Shown one piece after another: positions 14,539-22,513 of a stretch of DNA of 48,386 nucleotides. Below the pieces are notes generated by a model. The model saw only the letters and a program-made list of their open reading frames with translations, was not told the origin of the DNA and searched no databases. Origin of the DNA: a virus; IMG/VR virus record IMGVR_UViG_3300032607_000093, positions 1 through 48,386 of that record. One strand, written 5' to 3'. The stretch's first letter is position 1. Each line of letters begins with the position of its first letter. The position numbers were made by a program, and so were the translations under genes.

Positions 14539-14560
14539 TTCTTATCTTTCAGGAGGTTCT

Positions 14561-14749
14561 ATGACATTCAGTATGGCTGAGTTGTTTCTATTGGCGTGGG
14601 CGTTGGTTGCCTCACTTGGCTACGGCTATGTGAACGGCAAGTATCGTCAACATCGTGACATTACGAGTGAGTTGTTGGTGCGCATTGCCAAGGGCAAGAT
14701 GAAAGTTATCGAGACCGATGACTACATTGAGTTCAAGGAGGTAGAGTAA
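14561..14749 (+). CDS. 62-aa single-span membrane protein in the MoxR-VWA cassette
   Basis: AGGAGG lies 5 bases before the ATG at 14561, which decides the start. The product has one hydrophobic helix (about residues 8-24, 'LFLLAWALVASLGYGYV'), then a basic segment and an acidic end. It is probably anchored with its C-terminus inside. It sits between the ATPase and VWA genes, and its stop overlaps the start of the next micro-gene by one base. A membrane tether for the ATPase-VWA machine is a reasonable inference. Confidence 0.75.
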   Translation: MTFSMAELFLLAWALVASLGYGYVNGKYRQHRDITSELLVRIAKGKMKVIETDDYIEFKEVE

Positions 14750-14838
14750 TGTTCACTACATCAGAGAAAGTTGTGAGAGTGTTGTTCCTGTTAGGAATGA
14801 TTGTATTAGTGTTAGATCTTTTTTATTGGAGACCATAA
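14749..14838 (+). CDS. 29-aa membrane micropeptide
   Basis: The ATG lies in TAATG, sharing a base with the previous stop, with AAGGAG 8 bases upstream. It encodes 29 residues with one hydrophobic helix ('VLFLLGMIVLVLDLFYW'). Its own stop again overlaps the next start by one base (TAATG). Coupling at both ends and a good ribosome site make it likely to be translated. Confidence 0.65.
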   Translation: MFTTSEKVVRVLFLLGMIVLVLDLFYWRP

Positions 14839-16124
14839 TGAGCAAGCAAGAAACCCGAATCAAGCGCGGACACATCACGCTTATGAAGCACCCACAGACT
14901 GCGCTTTACTCAGGCGTTATGTTGATGGGAACATCCTCAGTCGAGGAAGGCGTACCTACTGCATACACCGATGGTGTGAACAAGAAGTATGGTCGCAAGT
15001 TCTTGGAGAGTATCGTCAGTGAACCCAAAGTGCGGGGTCTCATCCTCCATGAGAATCTTCACGTAGCCTTGAAGCAAGTCGTGTTCGGTCGTGTCATGTT
15101 TTTGGAGAATCCCAAGCTCGCTAACCTAGCCGCTGACTTTGTCGTCAATGACATCATTACCTGTGTTGATGGCGTAATTGCGGGTACAAGCGAGCGACTC
15201 GTCGAGTTGCCTGATGGTGCTGTGTACGATGCGATGTTCCACGATTGGTCTATGCGTGAGGTGTACAACTATCTCAAGAAGCATTGCAAAGGCGGCAAGG
15301 GCCAAGGCGGTAGTGGTAAAGGTAAGGGGCTAGGTAATCCCCCACCATCGGGTGGGACACAATCTAACGATGATGAAGATGGTGACGGAGATACAGTAAC
15401 AGTCAATGGCAAGACCTATGACATCTCTCAGTCAGACGAGCATGACTTCACTAGCCAAGATGTATCGCCCGAGCAAGCCAAGGAGATCTTAGATGAGATC
15501 GACAAAGCGTTGCGTGAAGGCGGGATGCTTGCAGGTCGTATGGGTGCAAAGATTCCTAGAGTCATCTCTGACTTGTTGGAACCCAAGGTTGATTGGCGTG
15601 ATGCGTTGCGTGAGTTTGTATCCGCATCAACCAAGGGTAACGATGAGTTCACATGGCGTCGCATGAACAAGCGTCAGATGGCTAATGACATCTACTTGCC
15701 AAGCGTGATCAATGAGAGTATTGGCGAGATCATCGTAGCCATTGACACATCAGGCTCGATAGGCAGTGCAGAGATAACCGAGTTCGCTACCGAACTGGTA
15801 TCAATTTGCGAGGTCTGTCAGCCCGAAGCGGTGCGTGTTCTTTGGTGGGATACCGAAGTTCATGGTGAACAAATCTTTCGGGATAACTACACCGACATTG
15901 CCAACTTGCTCAAGCCCTTGGGCGGTGGTGGGACTCACGTGTCATGCGTCAGTGACTACATAGTTAAGAACAAGATCAAAGCAGAGTGTGTATTGGTGTT
16001 CACTGACGGGTATGTAGAGAGCAACATCGACTGGAAGATTACTGACCCAACCCTGTGGATGATTACGCAGAGCCGTGACTTCATTCCTCCTGTGGGCAAG
16101 AAGGTGATGTTCGGTGACGATTGA
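14838..16124 (+). CDS. HExxH metallopeptidase-like plus VWA-domain protein
   Basis: The 428-aa protein has three parts. An N-terminal region carries 'LHENLHVAL', an HExxH zinc motif (H71, E72, H75). A Gly/Lys/Asp-rich linker spans about residues 150-190. A C-terminal VWA-like domain has a full MIDAS metal site: 'AIDTSGSIG' (D303, S305, S307), T366 in 'GGGGTH' and D390 in 'VFTDGY'. This matches the pairing of a DUF2201-type putative metallopeptidase domain with a VWA-like domain. Such proteins are partners of MoxR ATPases. The ATG at 14838 is preferred, with GGAG 8 bases upstream. Confidence 0.87.
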   Translation: MSKQETRIKRGHITLMKHPQTALYSGVMLMGTSSVEEGVPTAYTDGVNKKYGRKFLESIVSEPKVRGLILHENLHVALKQVVFGRVMFLENPKLANLAADFVVNDIITCVDGVIAGTSERLVELPDGAVYDAMFHDWSMREVYNYLKKHCKGGKGQGGSGKGKGLGNPPPSGGTQSNDDEDGDGDTVTVNGKTYDISQSDEHDFTSQDVSPEQAKEILDEIDKALREGGMLAGRMGAKIPRVISDLLEPKVDWRDALREFVSASTKGNDEFTWRRMNKRQMANDIYLPSVINESIGEIIVAIDTSGSIGSAEITEFATELVSICEVCQPEAVRVLWWDTEVHGEQIFRDNYTDIANLLKPLGGGGTHVSCVSDYIVKNKIKAECVLVFTDGYVESNIDWKITDPTLWMITQSRDFIPPVGKKVMFGDD

Positions 16125-16185
16125 TACATGGTGGTTGAGCATGACCGCTACTGCATATGCGGTGGCTAGAACGAAAGGACAGACT

Positions 16186-16380
16186 ATGAACGAGAGGCGG
16201 TACGTTAAAGAAATTGCCAAGAGTGTCATATCAAACTTTCCTAGCGCACCGCATCTCTATGCGCTGGAACAACTGACAAGTGAAGGCAATCTACAACCCG
16301 ATCTGTGGCGAGAAGTGTTAGTAAAAATTGATGAACTACAAGGAGAGAAACATGAGCAAGAAAAGCGATTGGATGAGTGA
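16186..16380 (+). CDS. 64-aa small protein, unknown
   Basis: The ATG at 16186 has AAAGGA 8 bases upstream and gives MNERRYVKEIAKSVISNFPS and onward, a short all-helical protein with a charged C-terminus. A longer in-frame version from 16114 overlaps the VWA gene and has no ribosome site. It overlaps the next gene start at 16352 by 29 bases. No homologue is recognised. Confidence 0.6.
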   Translation: MNERRYVKEIAKSVISNFPSAPHLYALEQLTSEGNLQPDLWREVLVKIDELQGEKHEQEKRLDE

Positions 16381-16699
16381 AGAAAATGGTATCCCACACA
16401 AGAACGGCTCGGTGCGGTTCTATTTGATTGGGACTGAAGAAGATGTGTACGGCTATCTTGGATGGTTCGACATGACTGATTGGGACAAAGGTTGGGACAA
16501 GGTGTGGGAAGCCGCGCAGAATAGTCGTAATGCTAAGAATGGCGAGGGCTTTCAAGTTCTACGTCACGATCAGATGTTGGACTTAATGCGGAATGTGCAA
16601 TGGGCATTTGAAGAAGCATTGGAGGATAAAGACGAAACAACATGGTTGTGGTGGGCTAGAAAAGAAAGAGCAGATGAAAAAGCTAAAGGAGAAAAGTAA
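16352..16699 (+). CDS. 115-aa Trp-rich protein, unknown
   Basis: AAGGAG lies 6 bases before the ATG at 16352, favouring this start over an in-frame ATG at 16328. The protein is unusually rich in Trp and acidic residues ('YGYLGWFDMTDWDKGWDKVWEAA', 'DETTWLWWARKERADEK'), giving aromatic faces that could mediate protein contacts. Its stop shares one base with the next start. No function is recognised. Confidence 0.7.
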   Translation: MSKKSDWMSEENGIPHKNGSVRFYLIGTEEDVYGYLGWFDMTDWDKGWDKVWEAAQNSRNAKNGEGFQVLRHDQMLDLMRNVQWAFEEALEDKDETTWLWWARKERADEKAKGEK

Positions 16700-16845
16700 T
16701 GCAAAAGATAACGACTGAACAAATCCGTCAATGGATTGGACAAGATTCAACCATTTGGTTGGACTTACTCTGCGAGATAGTTAACGGAGAGTACACAGCA
16801 GAAGAAATGCGTCAGGATATTCTTAATTCAGATTTAGGAGAGTAA
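16699..16845 (+). CDS. 48-aa small acidic protein, unknown
   Basis: The start lies in a TAATG junction with AAAGGAG upstream, so it is coupled to the preceding gene. The product, MQKITTEQIRQWIGQDSTIW and onward, is helical and acidic and ends NSDLGE. The next gene begins two bases after the stop, its own GGAG lying inside this gene's last codons. Confidence 0.68.
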   Translation: MQKITTEQIRQWIGQDSTIWLDLLCEIVNGEYTAEEMRQDILNSDLGE

Positions 16846-16847
16846 CA

Positions 16848-17870
16848 ATGCAAGGACTGAACTACAAGAGACTCGATGGCATCGCAAATAGCATCTCACC
16901 CTACCGTGGGTCACTAAACAGATTTCCTATTGGTGATCGCAGACACAACCACAAATACTTTTTTGTGCGAGATGATGACGGACAGCGCGTGTTTGATATC
17001 GTGCATGGTCAAAATTGGAAACACATTACTCTGACGGAGGCAGAGCATGACGAGTGTGCCAAGCAAAATATGCCACGACTTAACAAGTATCAAGATCACA
17101 GTACTAACAAGTGGGATTACTATCGCTACGAAGTGTATCCAAACATACTTGGCATTGTGCGACCTGATAATACGTTTGAGTTTACTGGCGATAACTATGG
17201 ACAGGGTGATCGAGGCATCTTGTCTAGCTATGGGCATGGGTGGTTATCTACAGACTCACGTAGGGGTGGGATGATATGGACAGGGAAACTCACTGATGGG
17301 ACTCACGGTGCATTGCCGATCTACCATGGTATGCGTGTCAATTGTGAAACTATGCAACCAATCAAACCAATCACGGTCATTGGAAGGAAGGTTGATCGCA
17401 AGGTGGGCAAAGACTTACTTACTAACTACGCAGACTTCTATGCCACGACTGAGGTGATGACCAAGGCTATGGACTACGAGGTGTTTGTAAGAACTATGAG
17501 CGATGTGATGAACGACCACATGGGTGGAGACATTGCTCAAGACCACACAGTGTACTCAGCGAAAGCCAAGGAGATCATGGAGATCGCACCGCTTGACTCA
17601 GCAATGCTTTACATGATGGGTTGGGATATTGGTGGTATGCGTTGGAACTTGCGTAGATTTATGGACACACAGTTCTCAAGATATAGCTCACACGAGGACA
17701 CACCGCACACGATGTTCTTGAATCTCAAGCGCAGACTGAACAAGGAGATATACAAAGCGCATGAGCAAGTGTTCAAGAAGGTTGAGTATGTTAATGGAGA
17801 GATGTATCCGCCTAGCGAGTGGGGCTACACAGTCATGGTTGATGGAGTGGAGGTGAAACAGTATGACTAA
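16848..17870 (+). CDS. 340-aa early protein, unknown
   Basis: The protein starts MQGLNYKRLDGIANSISPYRGSLNRFP. It has a mixed alpha/beta N-terminal half rich in Tyr, Gly, Asp and His ('YNILGIVRPDN'-like strands, 'SSYGHGWLSTDSRRGGMIWTG'), and a helical C-terminal half ending in a strand pair. No Walker, nuclease or methyltransferase motif was found. GGAG lies 6 bases before the ATG. It overlaps the following gene by 8 bases. It may belong to a family restricted to aquatic phages, but I cannot name one. Confidence 0.72.
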   Translation: MQGLNYKRLDGIANSISPYRGSLNRFPIGDRRHNHKYFFVRDDDGQRVFDIVHGQNWKHITLTEAEHDECAKQNMPRLNKYQDHSTNKWDYYRYEVYPNILGIVRPDNTFEFTGDNYGQGDRGILSSYGHGWLSTDSRRGGMIWTGKLTDGTHGALPIYHGMRVNCETMQPIKPITVIGRKVDRKVGKDLLTNYADFYATTEVMTKAMDYEVFVRTMSDVMNDHMGGDIAQDHTVYSAKAKEIMEIAPLDSAMLYMMGWDIGGMRWNLRRFMDTQFSRYSSHEDTPHTMFLNLKRRLNKEIYKAHEQVFKKVEYVNGEMYPPSEWGYTVMVDGVEVKQYD

Positions 17871-18072
17871 ACAGATAACGATTGAAATCAAGGATGTCTT
17901 TGGGCAGTTGAAGTATTACCCAGTGTGTAAGAACGCATTGGTTTTTGCCAAGATTGCAGGTACTAAAACTTTGAGTGAAGTAAACCTTAGACGAATCCTT
18001 GAGCTTGGCTACGAGATAGCCACATACGAGCAACGATATGTATTACCCGAAACTTTAAGGAGAGAGAAATGA
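17863..18072 (+). CDS. 69-aa small basic protein, unknown
   Basis: The product opens MTKQITIEIKDVFGQLKYYPVC with a beta hairpin-like start, then helices around 'LSEVNLRRILELGYEIA'. The first six residues overlap the previous gene and the stop overlaps the next start by 4 bases (ATGA). The short length and basic helix would suit a small DNA-binding or antirestriction protein, but no signature supports a call. Confidence 0.68.
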   Translation: MTKQITIEIKDVFGQLKYYPVCKNALVFAKIAGTKTLSEVNLRRILELGYEIATYEQRYVLPETLRREK

Positions 18073-19034
18073 TGAGTAGATATTATCTTGATGGATTTGG
18101 TTCTGAGGATGAGTTGAATGAGTTGCTTGCCTCAGATGCACTCCCACTGGTGCGTGAGTTGCAATTCAAGTACAACTTGAAAGTCATGGGAAAAGTAATG
18201 AATGTGGGCTACCCACAAACAGATAAAGATTCTTACATGATGTGTTACCCCAATGGGCTGGCTGTGTGTAAGGTGTGGACAACAAAGGTAGGTGGCGCTA
18301 AGAACGATCAGTTGGAGTTTTGTTTCCGTACACCTTTCTATATCAAGTCTCGTGGGTCTGATCAAAATGATAGAGAGACTATCCGTAGTACAAAACTTTC
18401 ATCATTGATGGCAGTACTAAAGCGTCAGGACGTTGTGCGTGATAAGAAATTAATCATGGATAACAAAGTCAAACAAGTAAGGCTGGGCGCTCATGCTCTA
18501 CGCAAAGCGATGGGTGAAAGCGATAAGCAGAACTCTTTTACGCCTGACGAAATTCATGCGATGTTAGCTACCTTACTAGGGGAAAGTACTGATGGAATTA
18601 TTCCTGTTCTAGACCTAAATAAATGTAAAAATACACTTGACATTTACAAAGAAGCTGATAGGATACGAGATATAAAGAGAGAAGAATCCAAGCGGTTCTT
18701 CAAGAATCCTTTCTATCTCATTGGTATAGACGACTACAAGCACTTACTCATAGGCAAATTCAAGATGACCATACTGCACAGTGATACGACCAAGATTGAG
18801 TACGAGATCATCGAAGACTTCAAACGAGTCAAGACGATTGAGGAGTACCCCGAGCTAGTCCCATTGATGACAATGATGAAAGTCTCTTACGAAGCTAAGG
18901 AAGTTCGTAGGCTTGGCGTGTTGAACTTTCCGATTATGGACAAGTATGACGAAGGTCTTGATGCGGCTTTCTTTTACAGTAATTCGCCTACGAACTATGA
19001 GCAATCATGGATGGCTACCCCATGCCCCACTTGA
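18069..19034 (+). CDS. 321-aa early protein, unknown
   Basis: AAGGAGAG lies just before two tandem ATGs; either gives MSRYYLDGFGSEDELNELL. The first third contains 'MCYPNGLAVCKVWTTK', predicted strands. The middle is Lys/Arg-rich and helical ('KVKQVRLGAHALRKAM'). The C-terminal third mixes both. No catalytic motif is seen. Together with the two genes before it, it forms a set of uncharacterised proteins between the MoxR-VWA cassette and the replication genes. Confidence 0.7.
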   Translation: MMSRYYLDGFGSEDELNELLASDALPLVRELQFKYNLKVMGKVMNVGYPQTDKDSYMMCYPNGLAVCKVWTTKVGGAKNDQLEFCFRTPFYIKSRGSDQNDRETIRSTKLSSLMAVLKRQDVVRDKKLIMDNKVKQVRLGAHALRKAMGESDKQNSFTPDEIHAMLATLLGESTDGIIPVLDLNKCKNTLDIYKEADRIRDIKREESKRFFKNPFYLIGIDDYKHLLIGKFKMTILHSDTTKIEYEIIEDFKRVKTIEEYPELVPLMTMMKVSYEAKEVRRLGVLNFPIMDKYDEGLDAAFFYSNSPTNYEQSWMATPCPT

Positions 19035-19378
19035 TAGGGGAAATGAGTCCTGTGGTTCACCCCAAGAATTGGGAATTGATTCGTGTCCCTGTTCGTAAGG
19101 TGGACGATCAGTACATCGTGTATGTGGCTGATGGGTTTCACCGCCTATACACCAATGACACTTTGCCTGATGTGTTGAAGTCTAAGTTTGCAATGATTAA
19201 TGCTAATGGAGAAAAGTTTTTGCCTGATTCAAAGATACTTAGACTGACACTCTACACAAACACACACGCCCCCGAGCTTGACGAAGTTGGGTGGAGGGCA
19301 AGCGAAACCTACTACTGCCTAGTGGTAGATCGACTAACTTTAGAGTCACTGAAGAGTGGGATACAAAATGACGCCTGA
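19007..19378 (+). CDS. 123-aa protein, unknown
   Basis: The frame overlaps the previous gene by 28 bases if the ATG at 19007 is used. An ATG at 19043, nine bases past the previous stop with AGGGG close by, would give 111 residues and is about as likely. The protein is beta-rich ('NWELIRVPVRKVDDQYIVYVADGFHRLY') and ends by overlapping the VRR-NUC nuclease gene by 11 bases. No motif is recognised. Confidence 0.62.
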   Translation: MDGYPMPHLIGEMSPVVHPKNWELIRVPVRKVDDQYIVYVADGFHRLYTNDTLPDVLKSKFAMINANGEKFLPDSKILRLTLYTNTHAPELDEVGWRASETYYCLVVDRLTLESLKSGIQNDA

Positions 19379-19652
19379 AGGAACAGTTAAGAAGAAGATC
19401 AAAGATATTCTTAACACAAAAGGGGCTTACTACACCATGCCAATTGGTACTGGGTATGGTGCGTCAGGTGTCCCTGATTTTGTAATTTGTTACAGAGGGA
19501 GGTTTATTGGGGTGGAGGCAAAAGCTAATGGCAACAAGCCCACTGCCCTACAAGAGAAACATATGTCAGCCATTCGTGGGCAGGGTGGGTTCACCCTCGT
19601 CATTGATGAGACAAACATTGATGCGCTAACGCGTCTATTGGAACAGTTATGA
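19368..19652 (+). CDS. VRR-NUC-type nuclease
   Basis: The 94-aa single-domain protein carries a compact PD-(D/E)xK core: 'SGVPDFVICYRGRFIGVEAKANGNKPTALQ' with D37, E50, K52 and Q62 in VRR-NUC spacing. Free-standing VRR-NUC proteins are common in phages, where they are thought to cut branched DNA such as junctions or flaps during replication or packaging. The ATG at 19368 lies inside the end of the previous gene. The 4-base overlap with the next gene places it in the replication operon. Confidence 0.88.
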   Translation: MTPEGTVKKKIKDILNTKGAYYTMPIGTGYGASGVPDFVICYRGRFIGVEAKANGNKPTALQEKHMSAIRGQGGFTLVIDETNIDALTRLLEQL

Positions 19653-19855
19653 ATGAAGAAGATCGTAGCAATCTGCGTGACCTACACGCTGGTTTTGCGT
19701 TACTTGGTTTAATTATGAAAGGGGGCTTATCAGACCGATTGACCGAAACCGCATACGAGATTGCAGATGCTATGCAAGAAGCACGAGACCAACATAATGT
19801 TGGAATCGTATCAATTAAACGCCAAACCAAAAAGGAGAAGGCAAATGAAACGTAA
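19649..19855 (+). CDS. 68-aa small phage protein, 'AYEIADAMxEAR' type
   Basis: The product is an amphipathic helical protein, 'LHAGFALLGLIMKGGLSDRLTETAYEIADAMQEARD', followed by a basic tail. The hydrophobic 'HAGFALLGLIMKG' and the 'YEIADAM' helix recur in small phage proteins of unknown function. It starts within the previous stop (ATGA) and its last 11 bases overlap the DUF3310 gene start, so it is coupled at both ends. Confidence 0.68.
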   Translation: MNEEDRSNLRDLHAGFALLGLIMKGGLSDRLTETAYEIADAMQEARDQHNVGIVSIKRQTKKEKANET

Positions 19856-20336
19856 TAAAATCGCACAGACTCGTGCATTGTTAGAAGCTAACCCACTGAT
19901 AAAAACCGAAGCGGCAATGAAGGCGCTAGGCACTACCAAGTCGTACACCTATGTCTTGATGAGTAAGGCAAGATCGGCATACGCGCAAGAGCATGGTCAC
20001 ACTATTAATTCAAAGATGGCAAACATGAGGCGCTTGGCAAAGCGTATTGAAATTATAAGACCTAATAATTTACCCGAGGGCATGACTGTGGTAGAGGCGG
20101 AGGAAATTGTAGCTGACGTGAATCAAGCTATTGCCCGACATGACTCAGTGAATCACCCTACGCACTACACCGCAGGTGGCATTGAGACTATTGACTTTAT
20201 CGAAGCGAAGAAGCTTGGGTACAACTTGGGTAATGTTGTGAAATACATTACTAGGGCAGGTCACAAGGGTAGTCAGTTGGAAGACTTGCGTAAGGCGCAA
20301 TGGTATCTGACCCGTGAAATCAACTCACTGAAGTAA
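19845..20336 (+). CDS. DUF3310 (SaV-like) protein with N-terminal HTH-like region
   Basis: The 163-aa product has a C-terminal DUF3310 domain: 'NHPTHYTAGGIETIDFIEAKKLGYNLGNVVKYITRAGHKGSQLEDLRKAQWYLTREI'. The conserved HPxHY, 'N.VKYI.R...K' and 'DL.KA..YL' features are visible. About 50 N-terminal residues ('EAAMKALGTTKSYTYVLMSKAR') look like a DNA-binding HTH. DUF3310 proteins are frequent beside phage replication genes and have been suggested to act on nucleotides, though the activity is unproven. AAGGAG lies 7 bases before the ATG. A terminator follows. Confidence 0.88.
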   Translation: MKRNKIAQTRALLEANPLIKTEAAMKALGTTKSYTYVLMSKARSAYAQEHGHTINSKMANMRRLAKRIEIIRPNNLPEGMTVVEAEEIVADVNQAIARHDSVNHPTHYTAGGIETIDFIEAKKLGYNLGNVVKYITRAGHKGSQLEDLRKAQWYLTREINSLK

Positions 20337-20342
20337 ACCTTG

Positions 20343-20369
20343 AAGGCATGGTTCGCCATGCCTTTTTTT
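20343..20369 (+). terminator. Rho-independent terminator after the DUF3310 gene
   Basis: A perfect 9-bp stem AAGGCATGG/CCATGCCTT closed by TTCG continues into a run of seven Ts. It divides the plus-strand block into two transcription units. Confidence 0.95.
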
Positions 20370-20386
20370 GTATCTGTACCTTTTAT

Positions 20387-20422
20387 TAAATAGCCTCCCA
20401 TGACCCAGTGGGACGCTATTTA
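20387..20422 (+). promoter_or_regulatory. Nested leader hairpin TAAATAGC...CCCA/TGGG...GCTATTTA
   Basis: An outer 8-bp stem TAAATAGC (20387-20394) / GCTATTTA (20415-20422) encloses an inner CCCA (20397-20400) / TGGG (20409-20412). AGAAACCAGTTATT follows at once, matching the left part of the ACCAG elements at 8338, 9239 and 10075. It marks the start of the DNA polymerase operon. Confidence 0.7.
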
Positions 20423-20447
20423 GAAACCAGTTATTCAAGAGATAAAA

Positions 20448-20636
20448 ATGCCGAGACCTAAACCCCCTGCGCCCCTCATAGGGAGACAAGTGCGCATGAC
20501 CGACAAGCAGTGGTTAATCCTCAACCAGCTTGGCGGTGCGGAATGGTTGCGAACACTCTTAGAGAAGAAAGCGCCATTCTCTGCGTCGTACTATAAAAAA
20601 CTTTTAGAGAAGCCAAATGAAACTAATAACGATTGA
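20448..20636 (+). CDS. 62-aa small protein before DNA polymerase, unknown
   Basis: The product, MPRPKPPAPLIGRQVRMTDKQW and onward, has a Pro-rich start followed by a short helical domain 'WLILNQLGGAEWLRTLLEKK' that resembles a small ribbon-helix or CopG-like plan, with 'IGRQVRMTDKQWLIL' as the possible strand-helix. The ribosome site is weak. It overlaps the polymerase start by 20 bases. A regulator role is only a guess. Confidence 0.6.
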   Translation: MPRPKPPAPLIGRQVRMTDKQWLILNQLGGAEWLRTLLEKKAPFSASYYKKLLEKPNETNND

Positions 20637-22491
20637 CTTTGAGACCTACTACGATAGCAAGATCAAGCTAGGCTTCAAGCATCAGACCACTGAGGAATAC
20701 ATACGCGACAAGCGTTTTGAAGTTATCGGTGTGGGCGTGAAGGTAGACGATGAGCCAACTGTCTGGGTATCAGGCGGTAGGGATAAGATAAAAGAATATC
20801 TAACGTCGCTAGACTGGGGCAGCAGCCCGCTTCTGTGCCACAACACCCTGTTCGATGGAGCTATTCTTAGCTGGCACTACGGTATCACGCCCGCGTTCAT
20901 GCTCGACACATTGTGCATGGCGAGAGCGATTCATGGCGTTGAGGCAGGTGGCTCGCTCAAGGCGTTGGCTGACCGCTACGAGATTGGAGTTAAGGGCGAG
21001 GAAGTGATTGCCGCTGAAGGCAAGGCACGACTCGACTTCAACAAAGAAGAGCTTGCGCGATACGGAGAGTATTGTAAGAACGACGTTGACCTGACTCTCA
21101 AACTGTTTAAGATACTGCACAAAACATTCCCCGATGACGAGCTAGCGCTAATCGACATGACAGTGCGGATGTTCACGCATCCTGTGTTTCTTGTTGATGA
21201 TGCGCTACTGCAAGAACGCTACGAAGAACTCAAAGAAGAGAAACAGCTATTGCTTGAGGGCTTGATGGAGAAACTTAACTGTGAAACCGCAGAGGCGGTA
21301 CGGAAAAAGCTAGCCAGTAATAAACAGTTTGCTGAATTGTTGGTCGAGCGCGGGGTTGAGGCTCCGATGAAAGAAAGCAAAACCACAGGCAAGCAGACCT
21401 ATGCGTTGGCAAAGAACGACGAAGGTTTTATTAAACTCACCGAACACGATGACCCACTTATCCAACAACTATGTGCTGTGCGACTTGGCACAAAATCTAC
21501 CATTGAAGAATCAAGGATCGAGAGATTCATTGACGTTGGCAAACGCAACAAAGGACGCCTGCCTATCCCACTCAAATACTACGGAGCGCATACTGGACGC
21601 TGGGCGGGAAGTGATAAGGTTAACTTCCAAAACCTTCCAAGTAGAGATAAGAAAAAGAAAGCCCTAAAGAATGCAGTCGTAGCGCCTGATGACCACATTG
21701 TTATCAACTGTGACTCTTCTCAGATTGAGGCTAGGGTTCTCGTCTGGTTGGCTGGACAGGATGATATGGTTGAGCAGTTCCGCAAGGGGGAGGATGTCTA
21801 CTCCCTGTTTGCAACCATGATATACGAGCGCCCCATAACCAAGGCTAACCCAGTCGAACGCTTTGTGGGTAAGACCTGCATCTTGGGTCTAGGCTACGGG
21901 ACTGGCAAATTAAAACTTCAGCACACGCTTAAGACAACGCCACCCGGCGCAGCCGTCACTGAAGCCGAGGCTGAAGAGTTTGTTAAAGCATACCGCGACA
22001 CCAATGATAAGGTGATTGATCTATGGGGAGAAGGCGACGCGGTGATCAAAGACCTAGCCAACTGGGATGCCAAGATCAAGCCCTACTACTATGGTAAACA
22101 CAAGTGCCTCAAGATTACTAAAGAAGGCGTACACCTGCCTAATGGGTTGATGATCCGATACCCTGATCTGAGACTCAACACTGAAGAGTCTAAATCTAGA
22201 TATGAATACAAGTCGCGTAAGGGTCCTGTGTCTCTATGGGGCGGCTCGCTAGTTGAGAACGTAGTTCAAGCCTTGGCGCGAATCATCGTGGGAGAGCAGA
22301 TGATCAAGATTAACGAGAAGTATCGCGTTGCTCTGACTGTCCATGATGCGGCAGTGATCGTGGTTCCCGAGGCGGAGAAGGATGAAGCTCTTGAATATAT
22401 CGTCGAGTGCATGTCTACACCACCCGCATGGGCTAGGGGTTTACCCGTGACTTGCGAAGCAAAGTACGCACAGACCTATGGCGAATGTTAA
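20617..22491 (+). CDS. polA: Family A DNA polymerase with 3'-5' exonuclease
   Basis: The 624-aa enzyme has a proofreading domain with ExoI 'TIDFETYY' (D7, E9), ExoII 'LCHNTLFDGA' (D80) and ExoIII 'YGEYCKNDVD' (Y152, D156). The polymerase domain has motif A 'CDSSQIEARV' (D366), motif B 'RFVGKTCILGLGYG' (R415, K419, L423, Y427) and motif C 'LTVHDAAVIV' (H576, D577). No 5'-3' exonuclease domain is present, as usual for phages. The residue matching E. coli Pol I F762 is Leu (L423), and the Glu usual after the motif C Asp is Ala (A578). It is the replicative polymerase of this phage. Confidence 0.96.
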   Translation: MKLITIDFETYYDSKIKLGFKHQTTEEYIRDKRFEVIGVGVKVDDEPTVWVSGGRDKIKEYLTSLDWGSSPLLCHNTLFDGAILSWHYGITPAFMLDTLCMARAIHGVEAGGSLKALADRYEIGVKGEEVIAAEGKARLDFNKEELARYGEYCKNDVDLTLKLFKILHKTFPDDELALIDMTVRMFTHPVFLVDDALLQERYEELKEEKQLLLEGLMEKLNCETAEAVRKKLASNKQFAELLVERGVEAPMKESKTTGKQTYALAKNDEGFIKLTEHDDPLIQQLCAVRLGTKSTIEESRIERFIDVGKRNKGRLPIPLKYYGAHTGRWAGSDKVNFQNLPSRDKKKKALKNAVVAPDDHIVINCDSSQIEARVLVWLAGQDDMVEQFRKGEDVYSLFATMIYERPITKANPVERFVGKTCILGLGYGTGKLKLQHTLKTTPPGAAVTEAEAEEFVKAYRDTNDKVIDLWGEGDAVIKDLANWDAKIKPYYYGKHKCLKITKEGVHLPNGLMIRYPDLRLNTEESKSRYEYKSRKGPVSLWGGSLVENVVQALARIIVGEQMIKINEKYRVALTVHDAAVIVVPEAEKDEALEYIVECMSTPPAWARGLPVTCEAKYAQTYGEC

Positions 22492-22513
22492 TATGTAAAA
22501 TAAAAGGAGACTT

